Assembly (NCBI GenBank): GCA_030144725.1
Contig: JASKMD010000025.1
Coordinates: forward strand, 7,866,033-7,930,032
Length of the DNA stretch: 64,000 bases
Source of the DNA: Haematococcus lacustris
Taxonomy: Eukaryota; Chlorophyta; Chlorophyceae; Chlamydomonadales; Haematococcaceae
Reading direction: 5' to 3'
A program made the position numbers and the translations under genes. Of this stretch, positions 20,602-31,545 are shown one piece after another; the first letter of the stretch is position 1; each line of letters starts with the position of its first letter. The notes beneath the pieces were generated by a model. It did not search any database and was not told where the DNA came from. It saw only the letters and a program-made list of their open reading frames with translations.

Positions 20602-21138
20602 TTAAGGATATGAGATGCCTTTCTTTCCTGGGATGAGCAGGATAGTGGCCGTAGCCTCCTCCGTTGTGGCAGAGTGTATTGCATGTTTGATGCATTTTAG
20701 GGCCAGGGCATCCTCAGCTGGGACGTTCCATGTAGAGAGCCCTGTGTGTCTCACGAGGAGGCAGTTGTGGTGTGCCCCATAGGCTGTGTCGTTGATGTCT
20801 GGGCTCCAGTAGGTAGTGGTCTCAGCCCTGACCGTGAGTGGATTGGCCCATCTCTGGACGGTGCTGGGAAAGTACTGTGTGTTGTAGAGGGTGGTGATGG
20901 CCTTGTTTTGTGTTGCTAGGAGTGGTTGGGGGGTGCTTTGTGTATTATTTCTACGTAGGAGAGCTGCTAGCTCCATGGCTGGGTCCCGTGGGTGTGGTGT
21001 GTGCTGCAGCCATGTGGTTAGATTTTGGTAATTGGTCTTGTTGATCAGGCCCACTGTGCGCCCCGCCTCATCATGGGCTACTACGTGTTCAATGAGGCTG
21101 TGTTGGGGCAGGTTGGGTCCTTGGCTCCCTCCACACAT
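20602..21138 (-). pseudogene. LINE ORF segment of unknown function
   Basis: A 178-codon open segment (includes TVQRWANPLTVRAETTTYW and CLLVRHTGLSTWNVPAEDAL) between the PHD and RNase H parts, ending in a stop just before the RNase H linker. It is collinear with the element and presumably part of the same polyprotein. I recognise no domain. Confidence 0.6.
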
Positions 21139-21165
21139 AGCTTGGGTGGTGATGTGGGAGTGATT

Positions 21166-22149
21166 CTAAAGTGTGATTTCGCACCTTCCCGTCCCGACGA
21201 TGTCTGTTTGCGGGTTGACCGGTGAGGTGTTGAATGTGGCTCTGGAGTGCAGGTCGGTGCAGCGGGGTATCCAGGTGTGGGGGTCGGGCAGACCCTGCCG
21301 GGTATGCTCTGGGAGGGCCGCGTCGAGTGGTCGGCGTCTCGCCTCTTGTCTCTTACTATTATCCGCGTCGTACTCATTCTTCTTATCGGTGTAGTCGATA
21401 TACGCTAGAATGAGCGGTTTAGTTTCAGTTGTGGGGTGCCAGTGGGCCTTTATTAGGTCCGTCTCCACTGAATTTCGCATGGCGGTTTTGAGGTCATCTT
21501 CGCCGTGTGCGCAGACTGGGCAGAGCCAGTGGTCGTCCCTCGCTTGCCCCGCTAGGCCTGTCTTGGCTAGGCAGGCCGGGTGGTAGGCTCTCATGCAGTT
21601 GTTGCACATGGGGCTGTCCTCTTTGGGTTCCCAGCATAGTTCGCATGTGCAAACATGTTCAGCATCTGCTCTGCAGATGTCTTCTGTGTGGGCGGGCGTG
21701 TAGCCTTCCTTCTTGTACATTTGGAGAGCCCATTTCTCTATGATGGTGGGCCTCCAGTGGACGTTGTAATAGCTTTCTTGGTTGTTGCCGTTCCAGTGCC
21801 ATCCGTCAATGGCAGTGATGGACTCTTGGTGGTCATACATGGCTCCTAGCATGATCCCTAGCTTCTCGTCTTTGTGTTGGCGTGCAGTGTCGGCTTTCCA
21901 TGTATTGAGATTGGCCAGGGTCATGATGGGTATGTGTGTCACTACGTCAGGGATGGTCTGGGTGTGTCGATCGTCAGCTTCTGTGTGTCTGTCTTCCGCT
22001 GGTCTCTTGCTGCCGATCCTGGGCTGCGGCGTGGGCTGTTTCGCAGTCGGTGGCTTGGGGACGTTGTTTGTGAGTTTGGATCTCGCGGTCGCCGTTATGG
22101 GGTTCGGTGTAGGCGGCTGTGTGTCCTTTGCGAGTGTCTTGGCTGTCAT
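21166..22149 (-). pseudogene. LINE segment with PHD-type zinc finger
   Basis: A Pro/Thr-rich start (TAKQPTPQPRIGSKRPAED) is followed by a helical block and then a cross-brace finger: CTCELCWEPKEDSPMCNNC, then AYHPACL, then HWLCPVCAHGED. This gives the C4-H-C3 spacing of a PHD finger (about 21500-21660). PHD fingers read histone tails, and in retroelements they may target chromatin. It lies downstream of the RT, an uncommon position. It ends with QTDIVGTGRCEITL and continues in another frame at 21138. Confidence 0.78.
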
Positions 22150-22250
22150 GTATGCTCGGATGTCCGTGTAGCGGGGCCCGGTGTGGGCGGTGATGTGAGG
22201 AGTGAGCTATGTGAGTCCTGCGGCCCAGGCTCGGATCCGCCGCTGGTCTG

Positions 22251-23293
22251 CTAGTAGGGTAAGCGTAGTGTCCCCAGGATGGTCTTGGCTTCCGTCGCGG
22301 TTGGGCAGTGGTCCATGGTCGCCATGGCCGTAAGTCTATTTAGGGCGATGATGTGCTTTTGTTTCACCTTAGTGCCAGAGCGTTTCCTGAGGCTGTCCCC
22401 TGACATAATGTGTATGTTATCCTGGCAGATGAGCTCCGAAGGGTGTGTCAGTCCCAGGCTCTTGAGGCATGTAATGCATGCGCTGACTATGTCCCGTGGT
22501 AGCGGGCTAGCGCTCTGTGTTATGACTTGCCCAAGTGCTTTAGTCTCCTTGGGGTAGAGGGGTGCCCCTTCGTGTGGGGCGAAGAGGTTTGTTGTGGTGG
22601 TATGCAGGAGTTGTCTGGCCCGCAGGGTGTGTTGCAATAGGTTGGGAGTTCGGTGTCCATGTTTAGCGGCCTGTGCGTAGAGCCAGGTGATCTGTTTGTG
22701 GAGCATGCATCTCGATATGTGTGCATATGTGTTGTCCGCGGACTGGAGACTGGAGACGAGGGCTGTGGTGTTCCTGGCATGGTACTCTTGGGCTGCTGAG
22801 CTGATGCCGAGGCCGAGCTTGTCTATGTCGTCCCGGATGACGGCATTGGGTGTGCCCAGTGGGAGGTTGAGCTTGTGCTTGACGCATTGGTTGACTGCTC
22901 TGTCAAAGAGGTCTAGGTCCCCCGGGGTGCATGGTACCACGCAGAAGCTATAAGCCAGGCTGGGAATGATCGCTGTTTTAATAATGTGGATGGCTTGTCT
23001 AGCGCTGGCGAAGGAGCGCCGCAGTCTGTCTAGTTTCTGCCTTAGCTGTGTTATCATGGCCGTGTGTTGTGGTTTCCAGTTGAGTGTCATGGTGAGCATG
23101 ACTCCTAGGTAGGTAAAGGGTGCTGTCGGGCGGAGGAAGGTGACCGGTTTTCCTTGTAGGCGTAGGTCTTGCAGTTGCTTGCGGGCTTCCTTCTCCGCGT
23201 CTTCTTGGGTGCTGCATCGGCCGGATTGATGCGCTTTGTGTAGCGCCGCCGTGGCGAGGGTTTTGCTGTGTGATATGCACTCGTGCAAATTAA
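22251..23293 (-). pseudogene. LINE reverse transcriptase, C-terminal (thumb/connection) part
   Basis: The frame resumes immediately left of the nested insertion with NLHECISHSKTLATAALHK, the segment that follows YADD in LINE RTs, then FTYLGVMLTMTLNWKPQH (the LG-x-x-x-T/D region) and IIKTAIIPSLAYSFCVVPC. It continues about 345 codons. Joined across the insertion it follows AYSD at 29740, with a TGA where a Trp codon is expected. Confidence 0.85.
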
Positions 23294-23298
23294 GGCCT

Positions 23299-23575
23299 GG
23301 CTGGCTTGAAAAACTTGAGAGTTGAGGTCTGAAACTTGGTATGTGGGCTGCTGTGACCTAGAGGATGACAAGACTCTCTTGGGCCAAAGTGTAATTTTCA
23401 CTCGGTGTCGAGTTGCTGGGCCAGGTGTGGGGCTGTGACCCTGATTTTGGCTAAGGGAGTTGGCAGCGTGTGACCAAAGTGACTTTTCATGAAATGTGAG
23501 TATGAGAGGTTGTAAATGGTGCTTACAGCTGCCCAACCTAGTAGGTGGCATGCAAAAAGTCTCAGCCAGTGATGA
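23299..23575. repeat. left-end unit, first copy of a diverged direct repeat
   Basis: GGCTGGCTTGAAAAACTTG, GTTGAGGTCTGAAACTTGG, GACTCTCTTGGGCCAAAGTG and GGCTAAGGGAG recur in the same order at about 24585-24800. The pair therefore brackets the left repeat arm as direct copies with an estimated identity of 70-80%. Confidence 0.8.
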
Positions 23576-23579
23576 GCTA

Positions 23580-24575
23580 TGGCCCGTGTCCTAGGACCCT
23601 GTACAGGTTCCTAGCGTCATCATGGTCGTAGGACCCTGTACAGGGTCCTGCCGACCCTGTACAGGGTCCTGTGTACCCAATGAGTGTTGATATTATAATC
23701 ATTCCTTGCATCCCTATTTCATAGAACCCTGTCAGGATTACTACATAGCTTGTTGTTGGTCCTGTTGACCCCGTTTAGATGCTTTTGACTATTTGTGCCA
23801 GGACCCTGTACAGGGTCCTACGATGTGTGTCTTTCTCCACAGGGTCCTGGTACCTCACCACAGGGTTGTGGCTCACAGGGTCCTGGCACCACACCACAGG
23901 GTCCTGGCCTACAGGGTCCTAGCACCACACCACAGGGTCCTGGCACCACAGGGTCCTGGCCTACTGTGTCCTGCTGCACACCCACAGGGTTCTGGCACAC
24001 AGGGTCCTGCGACGTTAGTCTACAGGGTTCTGCCGCACACCTACAGGGTCCTGCGACGTTTGGCTACAGGGTTCTGCCGCGCGCCTACAGGGTCCTGCGA
24101 CGTTTGGCTACAGGGTTCTGCCGCACACCCACAGGGTCCTGCGACGTTTGGCTACAGGGTTCTGCCGCACACCCACAGGGTCCTGCGACGTTTGGCTACA
24201 GGGTTCTGCCGCACGCCTACAGGGTCCTGCGACGTTTGGCTACAGGGTTCTGCCGCACGCCTACAGGGTCCTGCGACGTTTGGCTACAGGGTTCTGCCGC
24301 ACGCCTACAGGGTCCTGCGACGTTTGGCTACAGGGTTCTGCCGCACGCCTACAGGGTCCTGCGACGTTTGGCTACAGGGTTCTGCCGCACGCCTACAGGG
24401 TCCTGCGACGTTTGGCTACAGGGTTCTGCCGCACACCCACAGGGTTCTGGCACACAGGGTCCTGGCACCACTCCCACAGGGTCCTGGCACCATACCACAG
24501 GGTCCTGGCACCACACCACAGGGTCCTGGCACCACACCACAGGGTTCTGGCACCTCACCACAGGGTCCTGGCCCA
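23580..24575 (+). repeat. left arm: ACAGGGTCCTG tandem repeats
   Basis: The main unit is 44 bp (ACAGGGTCCTGCGACGTTTG plus GCTACAGGGTTCTGCCGCACGCCT), repeated about eight times at 24010-24440. Looser CACCACACCACAGGGTCCTGG units lie on both sides. Perfect palindromes GGACCCTGTACAGGGTCC occur near 23625-23670 and 23801-23819. Open frames over this array are repeat artefacts. Confidence 0.93.
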
Positions 24576-24584
24576 CAGGGGCTG

Positions 24585-24800
24585 GCTGGCTCGACAAACT
24601 TGCGAATTGAGGTCTGAGACTTGGCATGTAGGCTGCTGTGACCTAGTGGAGGAGAAGACTCTCTTGGGCCAAAGTGAAATTCTTGGTCATTGCGGAGCTG
24701 CTGGACCATCAGCCTGGCCCTCACCCCGAATTTGGCTAAGGGAGATGGTGCTTACTGACTGAAGTGACTTTTTAAAATTTCTGAGTATGAGGAGTTGTCA
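24585..24800. repeat. second copy of the left-end direct repeat
   Basis: Matches 23299-23520 in order and orientation (GGCTGGCTCGACAAACTTG, TTGAGGTCTGAGACTTGGC, GGCTAAGGGAGATGG). Confidence 0.8.
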
Positions 24801-25556
24801 GGCATCAGAATAGAAGCACAACCTTGTGCAGGGTTTCGTTCCTTGTGTTGATTTCTCCTAAGTGATTCAAAGACGCTGTGCAGGGTTTCGCCAACCCCGC
24901 TTTCTGCATGTGTTTTGCATGCAAGAGCGCGAAAACTGACGGGCTTGGTATTGGGATCTGCGCTAGCTGCCACCAAGCATGCCGTTGGTGTGCCATGAGG
25001 TCGCGAGGCGCCATGAGAGGAAACCATGTCGACCTCGCAAAGCCCGCAGTAATGCAGCAACACGCAACACGCGACACATCCATCCCAAACTCAGCAGCAG
25101 CGACATCAACAGCGCCCAAATGCGCAGCCTCACAGCCGGCCATGAAATGCGGGCCAGCTAGCCTTCGCAGCCATCAGTCATCAGCCAAGAGGCCAGCATG
25201 CAGCTCGGTCTCGCAGCCATTAGCGATCAGCGAAAGGAATAGGGTATTTGTGATCAAGCACAGAGTTGAGGGCGAACGGCACAAAGGTAGCTTGCGAAGG
25301 TGCGATGCATAGATGCGATTCTGAGGTGCGACCGCGAGGTTGGAGCGTGGCATGTGTCATGTGCCATGTGTTGCTTGAGCAGGTTCGGTGCCAAGGCGCA
25401 GTGGCACCTGCCATGCAGCCAGAAGCAGCAACCACAACGGCAACAAGTAGCGGCAGCCAGGGCGGCGGACAAGCGCATAGGAGCGTAGCCGCACGCGCGA
25501 GGCACCGCAGCCACGCCGACCGCAGCAAGAACGCGCCGCCGCAGCAGCAGCAGAAG
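24801..25556. other. interior of nested element, no gene seen
   Basis: A twice-occurring TGTGCAGGGTTTCG (24835, 24877) and CATGTGTCATGTGCCATGTG are the only structure noticed. ORFs here are short or run into the pyrimidine tract. Confidence 0.5.
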
Positions 25557-28139
25557 CAGCTCCCTCCCTCCTCCCTCCTCCCGCCTCCCTCCGCCCTCCT
25601 CCCACCGCCCGCCGCCAGCCCGCCAGACCGCGCGCGGCTCGCCGAAGTCCTCCCTCCTCCCCGCCTCCCCTCGCTCCCGCCCGCCGCCGCAGCCTCCCGC
25701 CTCCGCACCTCGCTCCCGCCTCCGACCTCGCCTCCCGCCGCCCGCCGCCCTCGCTCCTCCTCCTCCCGCCGCTCTCCCGCCGCCCTCCTCCCGCCGCCGC
25801 CTCCCTCCGCCCTCCTCCCGCCCGCCCTCCGCCCTCCGCCCTCCTCCCGCCTCCCCTCCGCCCTCCTCCAGCCTCCGCCCGCCGCCCGCCGCCCTGCCGC
25901 CCGCCGCCGACGCCGCGCCGACGCGCTCCGCTCTCCCTCCTCCCGCCGCCCTCCTCCGGCCCTCCGCCCGTCCACGCCGCCGCGCGCTCCGCCGCCTCCC
26001 TCCGCCCGTCCTCTCCTCCTCCCTCCGCCCGGCCTCGCCGCCTCCCGGCCGACGAAGCCGACAGCCCTCCTCCCTCCGCCGCCTCCCTCCTCCCGCCTCC
26101 TCCGCCGCCCCCTCCTCCCTCCCCTCGCCTCGCCTCCCCTCCTCCTCCCCTCCCTCCCCTCCCCCTCTCCCTCCCTCCCTCCTCCCTCCTCCCTCCTCCT
26201 CCTCCCTCCCTCCCCTCCCGCCCTCCTCGCTCCTCCCTCCTCCCCTCCCTCCCTCCCGCCCCCTCCCCTCCCTCCCTCCTCCCTCCTCCCTCCTCCCTCC
26301 TCCCTCCTCCCTCCCTCCCTCCTCCCTCCTCCCTCCTCCCCCCTCCCTCCTCCGCCCCTCCCTCCTCCCTCCCTCCCTCCCCTCCTCCCTCCTCCCTCCT
26401 CCCTCCGCCTCCCTCCCTCCCTCCCTCCCTCCTCCCTCCTCCCGCCCTCCCGCCTCGCCTCCCTCCCTCCCTCCCTCCCTCCCTCCCTCCCTCCCTCCCT
26501 CCCTCCTCCCTCCTCCCTGCCTCCCTGCCTCCTCGCCTCCCTCCTCCTCGCCTCCCTCCCTCCCTCCCTCCCTCCCTCCCTCCCTCCCTCCCTCCCTCGC
26601 CTCCCTCCCTCCTCCCTCCTCCCTCCTCCCTCCCCCTCCTCCCGCCTCCCTCCTCCCCCTCCCTCGCCCTCCTCCCTCGCTCCCTCCTCCCTCCTCCCTC
26701 CTCCCTCCTCCCCTCCCCCTCCCCCTCCGCCCCTCCGCCCTCCTCCCTCCTCCCTCCTCCCCCTCCCTCCTCGCCTCCTCCCTCCTCCCTCCTCCCTCCT
26801 CCTCCTCCCTCCTCCCTCCTCCCTCGCCCTCCCTCCTCCCTCCCCTCCCTCCTCCCTCCTCCCTCCTCCCTCCGCCCTCCTCCCTCCTCCCTCCTCCCTC
26901 CTCCCTCCTCCCTCCTCCTCCTCCTCCTCCCTCCTCCCTCCTCCCTCCTCCCTCCTCCCTCCTCCCTCCTCCTCCTCCTCCTCCCTCCTCCCTCCTCCCT
27001 CCTCCCTCCTCCCTCCTCCCTCCTCCCTCCTCCCCCTCCCTCCTCCCTCCTCCCTCCGCCCTCCTCCCTCCTCCTCCTCCTCCCTCCTCCCTCCTCCCCT
27101 CCCTCCTCCCTCCTCCCTCCTCCCTCCTCCCCCTCCCTCCTCCCCTCCTCCCTCCTCCCTCCTCCCTCCTCCCTCCTCCCTCCTCCCTCCTCCCTCTCCC
27201 TCCTCCCTCCTCCCTCCTCCCTCCTCCCTCCTCCCTCCTCCCTCCTCCCTCCTCCCTCCTCCCTCCTCCCTCCTCCCTCCTCCCTCCTCCCTCCTCCCTC
27301 CTCCCTCCTCCCTCCTCCCTCCTCCCTCCTCCCTCCTCCTCCTCCCTCCTCCCTCCTCCCTCCTCCCTCCTCCCTCCTCCCTCCTCCCTCCTCCCTCCTC
27401 CCTCCTCCCTCCTCCCTCCTCCCTCCTCCCTCCTCCCTCCTCCCTCCTCCCTCCTCCCTCCTCCCTCCCTCCCTCCTCCCTCCTCCCTCCTCCCTCCTCC
27501 CTCCTCCCTCCTCCCTCCCTCCCTCCTCCTCCTCCCTCCTCCCTCCTCCCTCCTCCCTCCTCCCTCCTCCCTCCTCCCTCCTCCCTCCTCCCTCCTCCCT
27601 CCTCCCTCCTCCCTCCCTCCCTCCTCCCTCCTCCCTCCTCCCTCCTCCCCTCCTCCCTCCTCCCTCCTCCCTCCTCCCTCCTCCTCCCTCCTCCCTCCTC
27701 TCCCTCCTCCCTCCTCCCTCCTCCCTCCTCCCTCCTCCCTCCTCCCTCCTCCCTCCTCCCTCCTCCCTCCTCCCTCCTCCCTCCTCCCTCCTCCCTCCTC
27801 CCTCCTCCCTCCTCCCTCCTCCCTCCTCCCTCCTCCCTCCTCCTCCTCCTCCTCCTCCTCCCTCCTCCCTCCTCCCTCCTCCCTCCTCCCTCCTCCCTCC
27901 TCCCTCCTCCCTCCTCCCTCCTCCCTCCTCCCTCCTCCCTCCTCCCTCCTCCCTCCTCCCTCCTCCCTCCTCCCTCCTCCCTCCTCCCTCCTCCCTCCTC
28001 CCTCCTCCCTCCTCCCTCCTCCCTCCTCCCTCCTCCCTCCTCCCTCCTCCCTCCTCCCTCCTCCCTCCTCCCTCCTCCCTCCTCCCTCCTCCCTCCTCCC
28101 TCCTCCCTCCTCCCTCCTCCCTCCTCCCTCCTCCCTCCT

Positions 28140-28170
<31 letters not shown>

Positions 28171-28180
28171 CCTAACCGCT
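25557..28180. repeat. 2.6-kb homopyrimidine tract, (TCCTCCC)n
   Basis: From about 26900 it is an almost pure 7-bp repeat CCTCCCT; the left 500 bp is interrupted by CCG/CCGCC, and the right end passes into CCCTCA and finally CCCTAA units (28141-28175). The purine strand (AGGGAGG)n can form quadruplex or triplex structures. ORFs of more than 900 codons on both strands are artefacts. Confidence 0.97.
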
Positions 28181-29014
28181 AGCACGCCCCTTGTTTGCTG
28201 CAGGTGTGATGTTCAGCTCAGCAGCCAGAGCTTCCGGTGAGTGCACATGCTTGCTGGCTGATGTTTGCTTGCAGTTGTCGACAGCTGGAGCATGGCAGGT
28301 GTAGCATGGCTTGGATGATTGCAAGCAAGGCGGTAGAGCAGCAACAAACAAGGAGCCAACAAGTGCCGTACCCTCCCCATACCCCGTACCCCGTACCCCG
28401 TACCCTACCCCGGCGGCGTGACACGGAGCATAACTGTAAGTGGCCAGTCCTTGCACATGAGTGGTCCCCAATGCCAAGCCTAATTGCAAGGATGCCTCTT
28501 GCTGCCGCAGGTCTGATGGTCTAACCCTACCCAGTAGCCAGGCAGCAAGGCACCTCCCTACCACTTCCCTACCCCACACAGCAGCCCTTGGCGTACCAGC
28601 TTGGAGCGGGCAGCCTGGAGCGGGCAACCTGGAGCCAAGCCTAGCCCAGCCTACCCCAGGCTACCCCAGGCTCGCCTTGCCTAGCCTAGCCTAGCCTAGC
28701 CTACCCCAGGCTAGCCCAGCCTAGCCTAGCCCAGCCTGATTTGGTGCCATGGGGCATAGGCAGCAAGGCAAAGTGCTTAGCAGTCCCGTGATGAGGTGTT
28801 AGCCCATAGCAATGAGGTGCAGCCAGTCCTTGTGGTTGTGCACATGGCATATGTGGTGAGCAAGGCATGAGTCGTTGTGTTGTTGTTGTAGTGATGTTGT
28901 GTGGTGTTGTTGTGTGGTGTTGTCACCTTGCATCAATGCATGTGCTTAGCACCAGCAATACATGCCGTTTGTTGTGGTGTTGCGAGGTGTTCGGGCGTCG
29001 TTGCATACGTTGTG
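28181..29014. other. interior of nested element, no gene seen
   Basis: Contains short iterations of CGTACCC (about 28368-28412) and CCTAGCCTAGCCTACCCCAGG (about 28640-28735), and TTGTTGTGGTG words near 28880-28920. No coding evidence. Confidence 0.55.
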
Positions 29015-29560
29015 GCAGGACCCTGTAGACGTGAGGCAGGACCCTGTGAACGTGTGTCGTAGGACCCTGTAGCCGTGCGGCAGAACCCTGTGAGAATGTG
29101 TCGCAGGACCCTGTAGCCGTGCGGCAGGACCCTGTGAAACTTTATTGTAAGACCCTGTAGCCGTGCGGCAGAACCCTGTGAGAACGTGTCGCAGAACCCT
29201 GTAGCCGTGCGGCAGGACCCTGTGAAACTCTATCGTAAGACCCTGTAGCCGTGCGGCAGAACCCTGTGAGAAAGTGTCGCAGGACCCTGTAGCCGTGCGG
29301 CAGGACCCTGTAAACGTGTGTCGTAGAACCCTGTAGCCGTGCGGCAGGACCCTGTGAAACTCTATCGTAAGACCCTGTAGCCGTGCGGCAGAACCCTGTA
29401 GCCAAACGTCGCAGGACCCTGTAGGCGTGCGGCAGGACCCTGTAGCCAAACGTCGCAGGACCCTGTAGGCGTGCGGCAGAACCCTGTAGACAAATGTCGC
29501 AGGACCCTGTAGCCGTGCGGCAGAACCCTGTGGCCTAGGACCCTGTACAGGGTCGGTAGG
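29015..29560 (-). repeat. right arm: inverted AGGACCCTGT tandem repeats
   Basis: Units such as CAGGACCCTGTAGCCGTGCG and GCAGAACCCTGTAGCCAAACG are the reverse complement of the left-arm unit, including the GACGTTTGGCTACAG word at 29397-29413 and 29441-29456. It ends with two GGACCCTGTACAGG palindromes at about 29539-29573, mirroring the left outer edge. Confidence 0.93.
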
Positions 29561-29735
29561 ACCCTGTACAGGTTTGGGCGATTTTTCAAATAGTTATAAC
29601 GTCGCAGCAACTTGGAGTTTTTCAATGATTACAACGGCGATGAGTCGGCCTTTCCTGGGGCTATCTGCAGTATGCCTCCCGGGAAGAAATGACGTAGGCG
29701 ACTTCCGGCCTTATTCGGCGCGAGTGTGATGAGGT

Positions 29736-31467
29736 GGCCTCAGTCCGAGTAGGCTGAGAGCTTGTCCGCCTGGACGCGTGTGTTGCTAATGGAGTTACAG
29801 AGGATGGCGACGTCGTCCGCATAATCGATGCTCCCTATAGTGTATCTGTTGTCGCTATCGTTTTCCACTGACTGGAATTTGTACCCCCGCGCTCCTACTT
29901 GGAGCCAACGCAGTAGGGGTTCGATGTAGATGAGGAACAGGAAGGGTGAGAGTGAGTCGCCCTGGATGGTGCCCCGGTCTACGGGTATCGGATCAGTAGG
30001 GCCGTACGGGGTCTTGAAGCGCGTTGTAGCGCCCGTGTACAGGTCCTTCACCGCGTCTGTGGCGTCGGTGGGGAAGCCAAGGTCGTGCATGATCCATAGC
30101 AGTTTGTCTTGACATGTGGTGTTAAATGCACTTGTGAAGTCGACCATGAGGGCATAGATGTCTGCTTTAGCAAGTTTAGCGTCCTCGAGGGCCATGACTA
30201 GCATTTGTAGTTGCTGAGTGGTGTCCCTGTGAGAGCGGAAGCCTGCTTGGCATTTGCTCAGCATCCCATTGGCCTCGGCGTACTCATAGAGTGTCTTGGT
30301 AATGAGGCTGGTCCATAGCTTGTAGATGGTGTTGGCCAGTCCTACCGGTCTGTAGGCGTTGAAATCTGTTTCCCGGCCCTTGTCCTTGTAGAGTAGGCAG
30401 GTGTCACTGGTTTTCCATGCTGTGGGTGTGCAGCCAGTGGCCCACATGATGATGAACAGTTGGTGGATGGTGTCCCTCATCTCCCATGGCAACATCTTGA
30501 TGATCTCGTTCTCGATGCCATCTGGTCCTTGGGCTTTGCCTCCTGCCAGCCTGCTGAGGCATTCTTGGAAGCTAGCTTTGTCCATGATGGCTGTGTGCAT
30601 CCAGTGAATGTTTTTGCAGGTATGTAGTGTGAAGGGGTCGTCCGCTTTGGCTCGGGCCCAGGGATAGTTTCTTGTCTGTGTGTCTGTGTAGTGGCCGGTT
30701 TTGGGCGTTGGGGGTGATAGCTTCTGCCCGTAGGCGGCGGTGATAATCCGGTTAAGGTCGGCCGGGGCGGTACAAATTCTTCTGGTGGCGGGGTCTGTGA
30801 GCGCTTGCAGGCCTTTGTGGCTCGTGCGGGATGGGCGTAGAATATATTTGTTGGCTTTTTTGGGCTGGGTGCTTATTAGTTGTTGCATTCGGAGCCGGGC
30901 CTGTGCGATGGCGAGTGCGGAGTCGTCATCGTCCAGCTGGTGGATTTGGTCGCGGTAGGTGTTTGTCAGCTTAGCTAGTGCGGCTTGCACGTGGTTGTCG
31001 GTTGGGTCGTCGTCTTGACGTGCTAGCACCGCCTCCCTGATCGCTGTGTGGCTTGTGTCTGTATCTGGGATGAGCTCCTCGATCGTTGGGTGGGCGCCAT
31101 TCTGTTTGAATAGTTGCCTAGCCTGCCGGCTGAGATTTCTAGTGGTCTTGAGCTTCTTGCCTAGCGCCGATCTGATTCTGCACATGGTCCTGCGTTGGTA
31201 GTGTTGGCCCCCTCTAGTCAGTGTCTTTGTTGTGCAAGTCTTCATGGCGGTCGTCCTGCAGGTTTCCAAAAGGGTTGTGAGCATGGTGGCTGCCATGTCT
31301 ACAGCTTGCCTTGGGTGGAGGCCTGCTAGCTGCGTCAGGCGTTTGGGTTGGTGTGGGTTGGCCTTGTCCAGGTTCGCCAAGAAGGCTGTGGCTTCCGTAA
31401 AGAGAGGTGACAGGTAGGCTGCCAGTTGTGCGTGCAGTTGTGGTGCGCCTGAGCTGGGTTGTTGCAC
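29736..31467 (-). pseudogene. LINE reverse transcriptase, N-terminal and palm domains
   Basis: Reading from 31467: a long N-terminal region typical of LINE ORF2 (RQAVDMAATMLTTLLE), then RT blocks: GGKAQGPDGIENEIIKMLP, AYRPVGLANTIYKLWTSLI, CQAGFRSHRDTTQQLQML, FTSAFNTTCQDKLLW, GTIQGDSLSPFLFLIYIEPL and the catalytic IDYADDVAIL (YADD at 29813-29824). The frame then reads KLSAYSD and meets TGA where WG is expected, exactly at the nested insertion. All RT catalytic aspartates seem present (F-x-S-A-F has S in place of the usual second residue). Confidence 0.9.
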
Positions 31468-31545
31468 GGCTAGGCGGAAGGCTTCCCTGTCGCTGTTGTT
31501 GATTGAACGAGGCTAGGCGGAAGGCTTCCCTGTCGCTGTTGTTGA

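Larger units (their letters stand above)
23299..29735. mobile_element. nested fold-back-like element (~6.4 kb) in the LINE RT
   Basis: The LINE RT frame stops at 29741 and resumes at 23298. GGCCT occurs at both edges (23294-23298 and 29736-29740), and removing one copy plus the interior restores a continuous RT reading frame apart from one TGA. Inside, tandem ACAGGGTCCTG repeats on the left (about 23580-24575) are matched by inverted copies on the right (about 29015-29560), with a homopyrimidine tract and non-coding DNA between. Fold-back elements with tandem-repeat inverted arms are known in other eukaryotes. The extreme ends do not form a terminal inverted repeat that I can see, and no transposase was found, so it would be non-autonomous. 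Confidence 0.65.
18486..31545 (-). mobile_element. LINE retrotransposon (RT-PHD-RNase H-CCHC-PD-(D/E)XK), 5'-truncated, with two insertions
   Basis: The element runs from 31545 (5') to 18486 (3') between identical 35-bp duplications. Without the nested 6.4-kb insertion it is about 6.6 kb. Domain order on the minus strand is RT palm (29740-31467), RT end (22251-23293), PHD finger (about 21500-21660), RNase H (about 19820-20240), CCHC plus PD-(D/E)XK endonuclease (18599-19468), and a (CTT)n tail. RT with RNase H and a C-terminal restriction-like endonuclease is reminiscent of the Dualen/RandI clade described in Chlamydomonas. The apurinic-like endonuclease expected at the N-terminus would lie 5' of the truncation. 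Several frameshifts and a W-to-stop change make it inactive. A 40-bp sequence is tandemly repeated at the 5' end (31468-31507, 31511-31550). Confidence 0.88.

Noticed and set aside
24010..24440. CRISPR-like regular repeat
   Set aside because: The 44-bp units have no unique spacers; it is a simple tandem array in a eukaryotic genome.
23793..24762. Overlapping ORFs in three frames at 24 kb and their inverse at 29 kb
   Set aside because: Tandem ACAGGGTCCTG repeat translated in alternative frames.
25266..28185. ORFs of about 940-970 codons on both strands (Ser/Leu/Pro and Gly/Arg/Glu)
   Set aside because: Pure low-complexity translation of the TCCTCCC tract, open in both directions.
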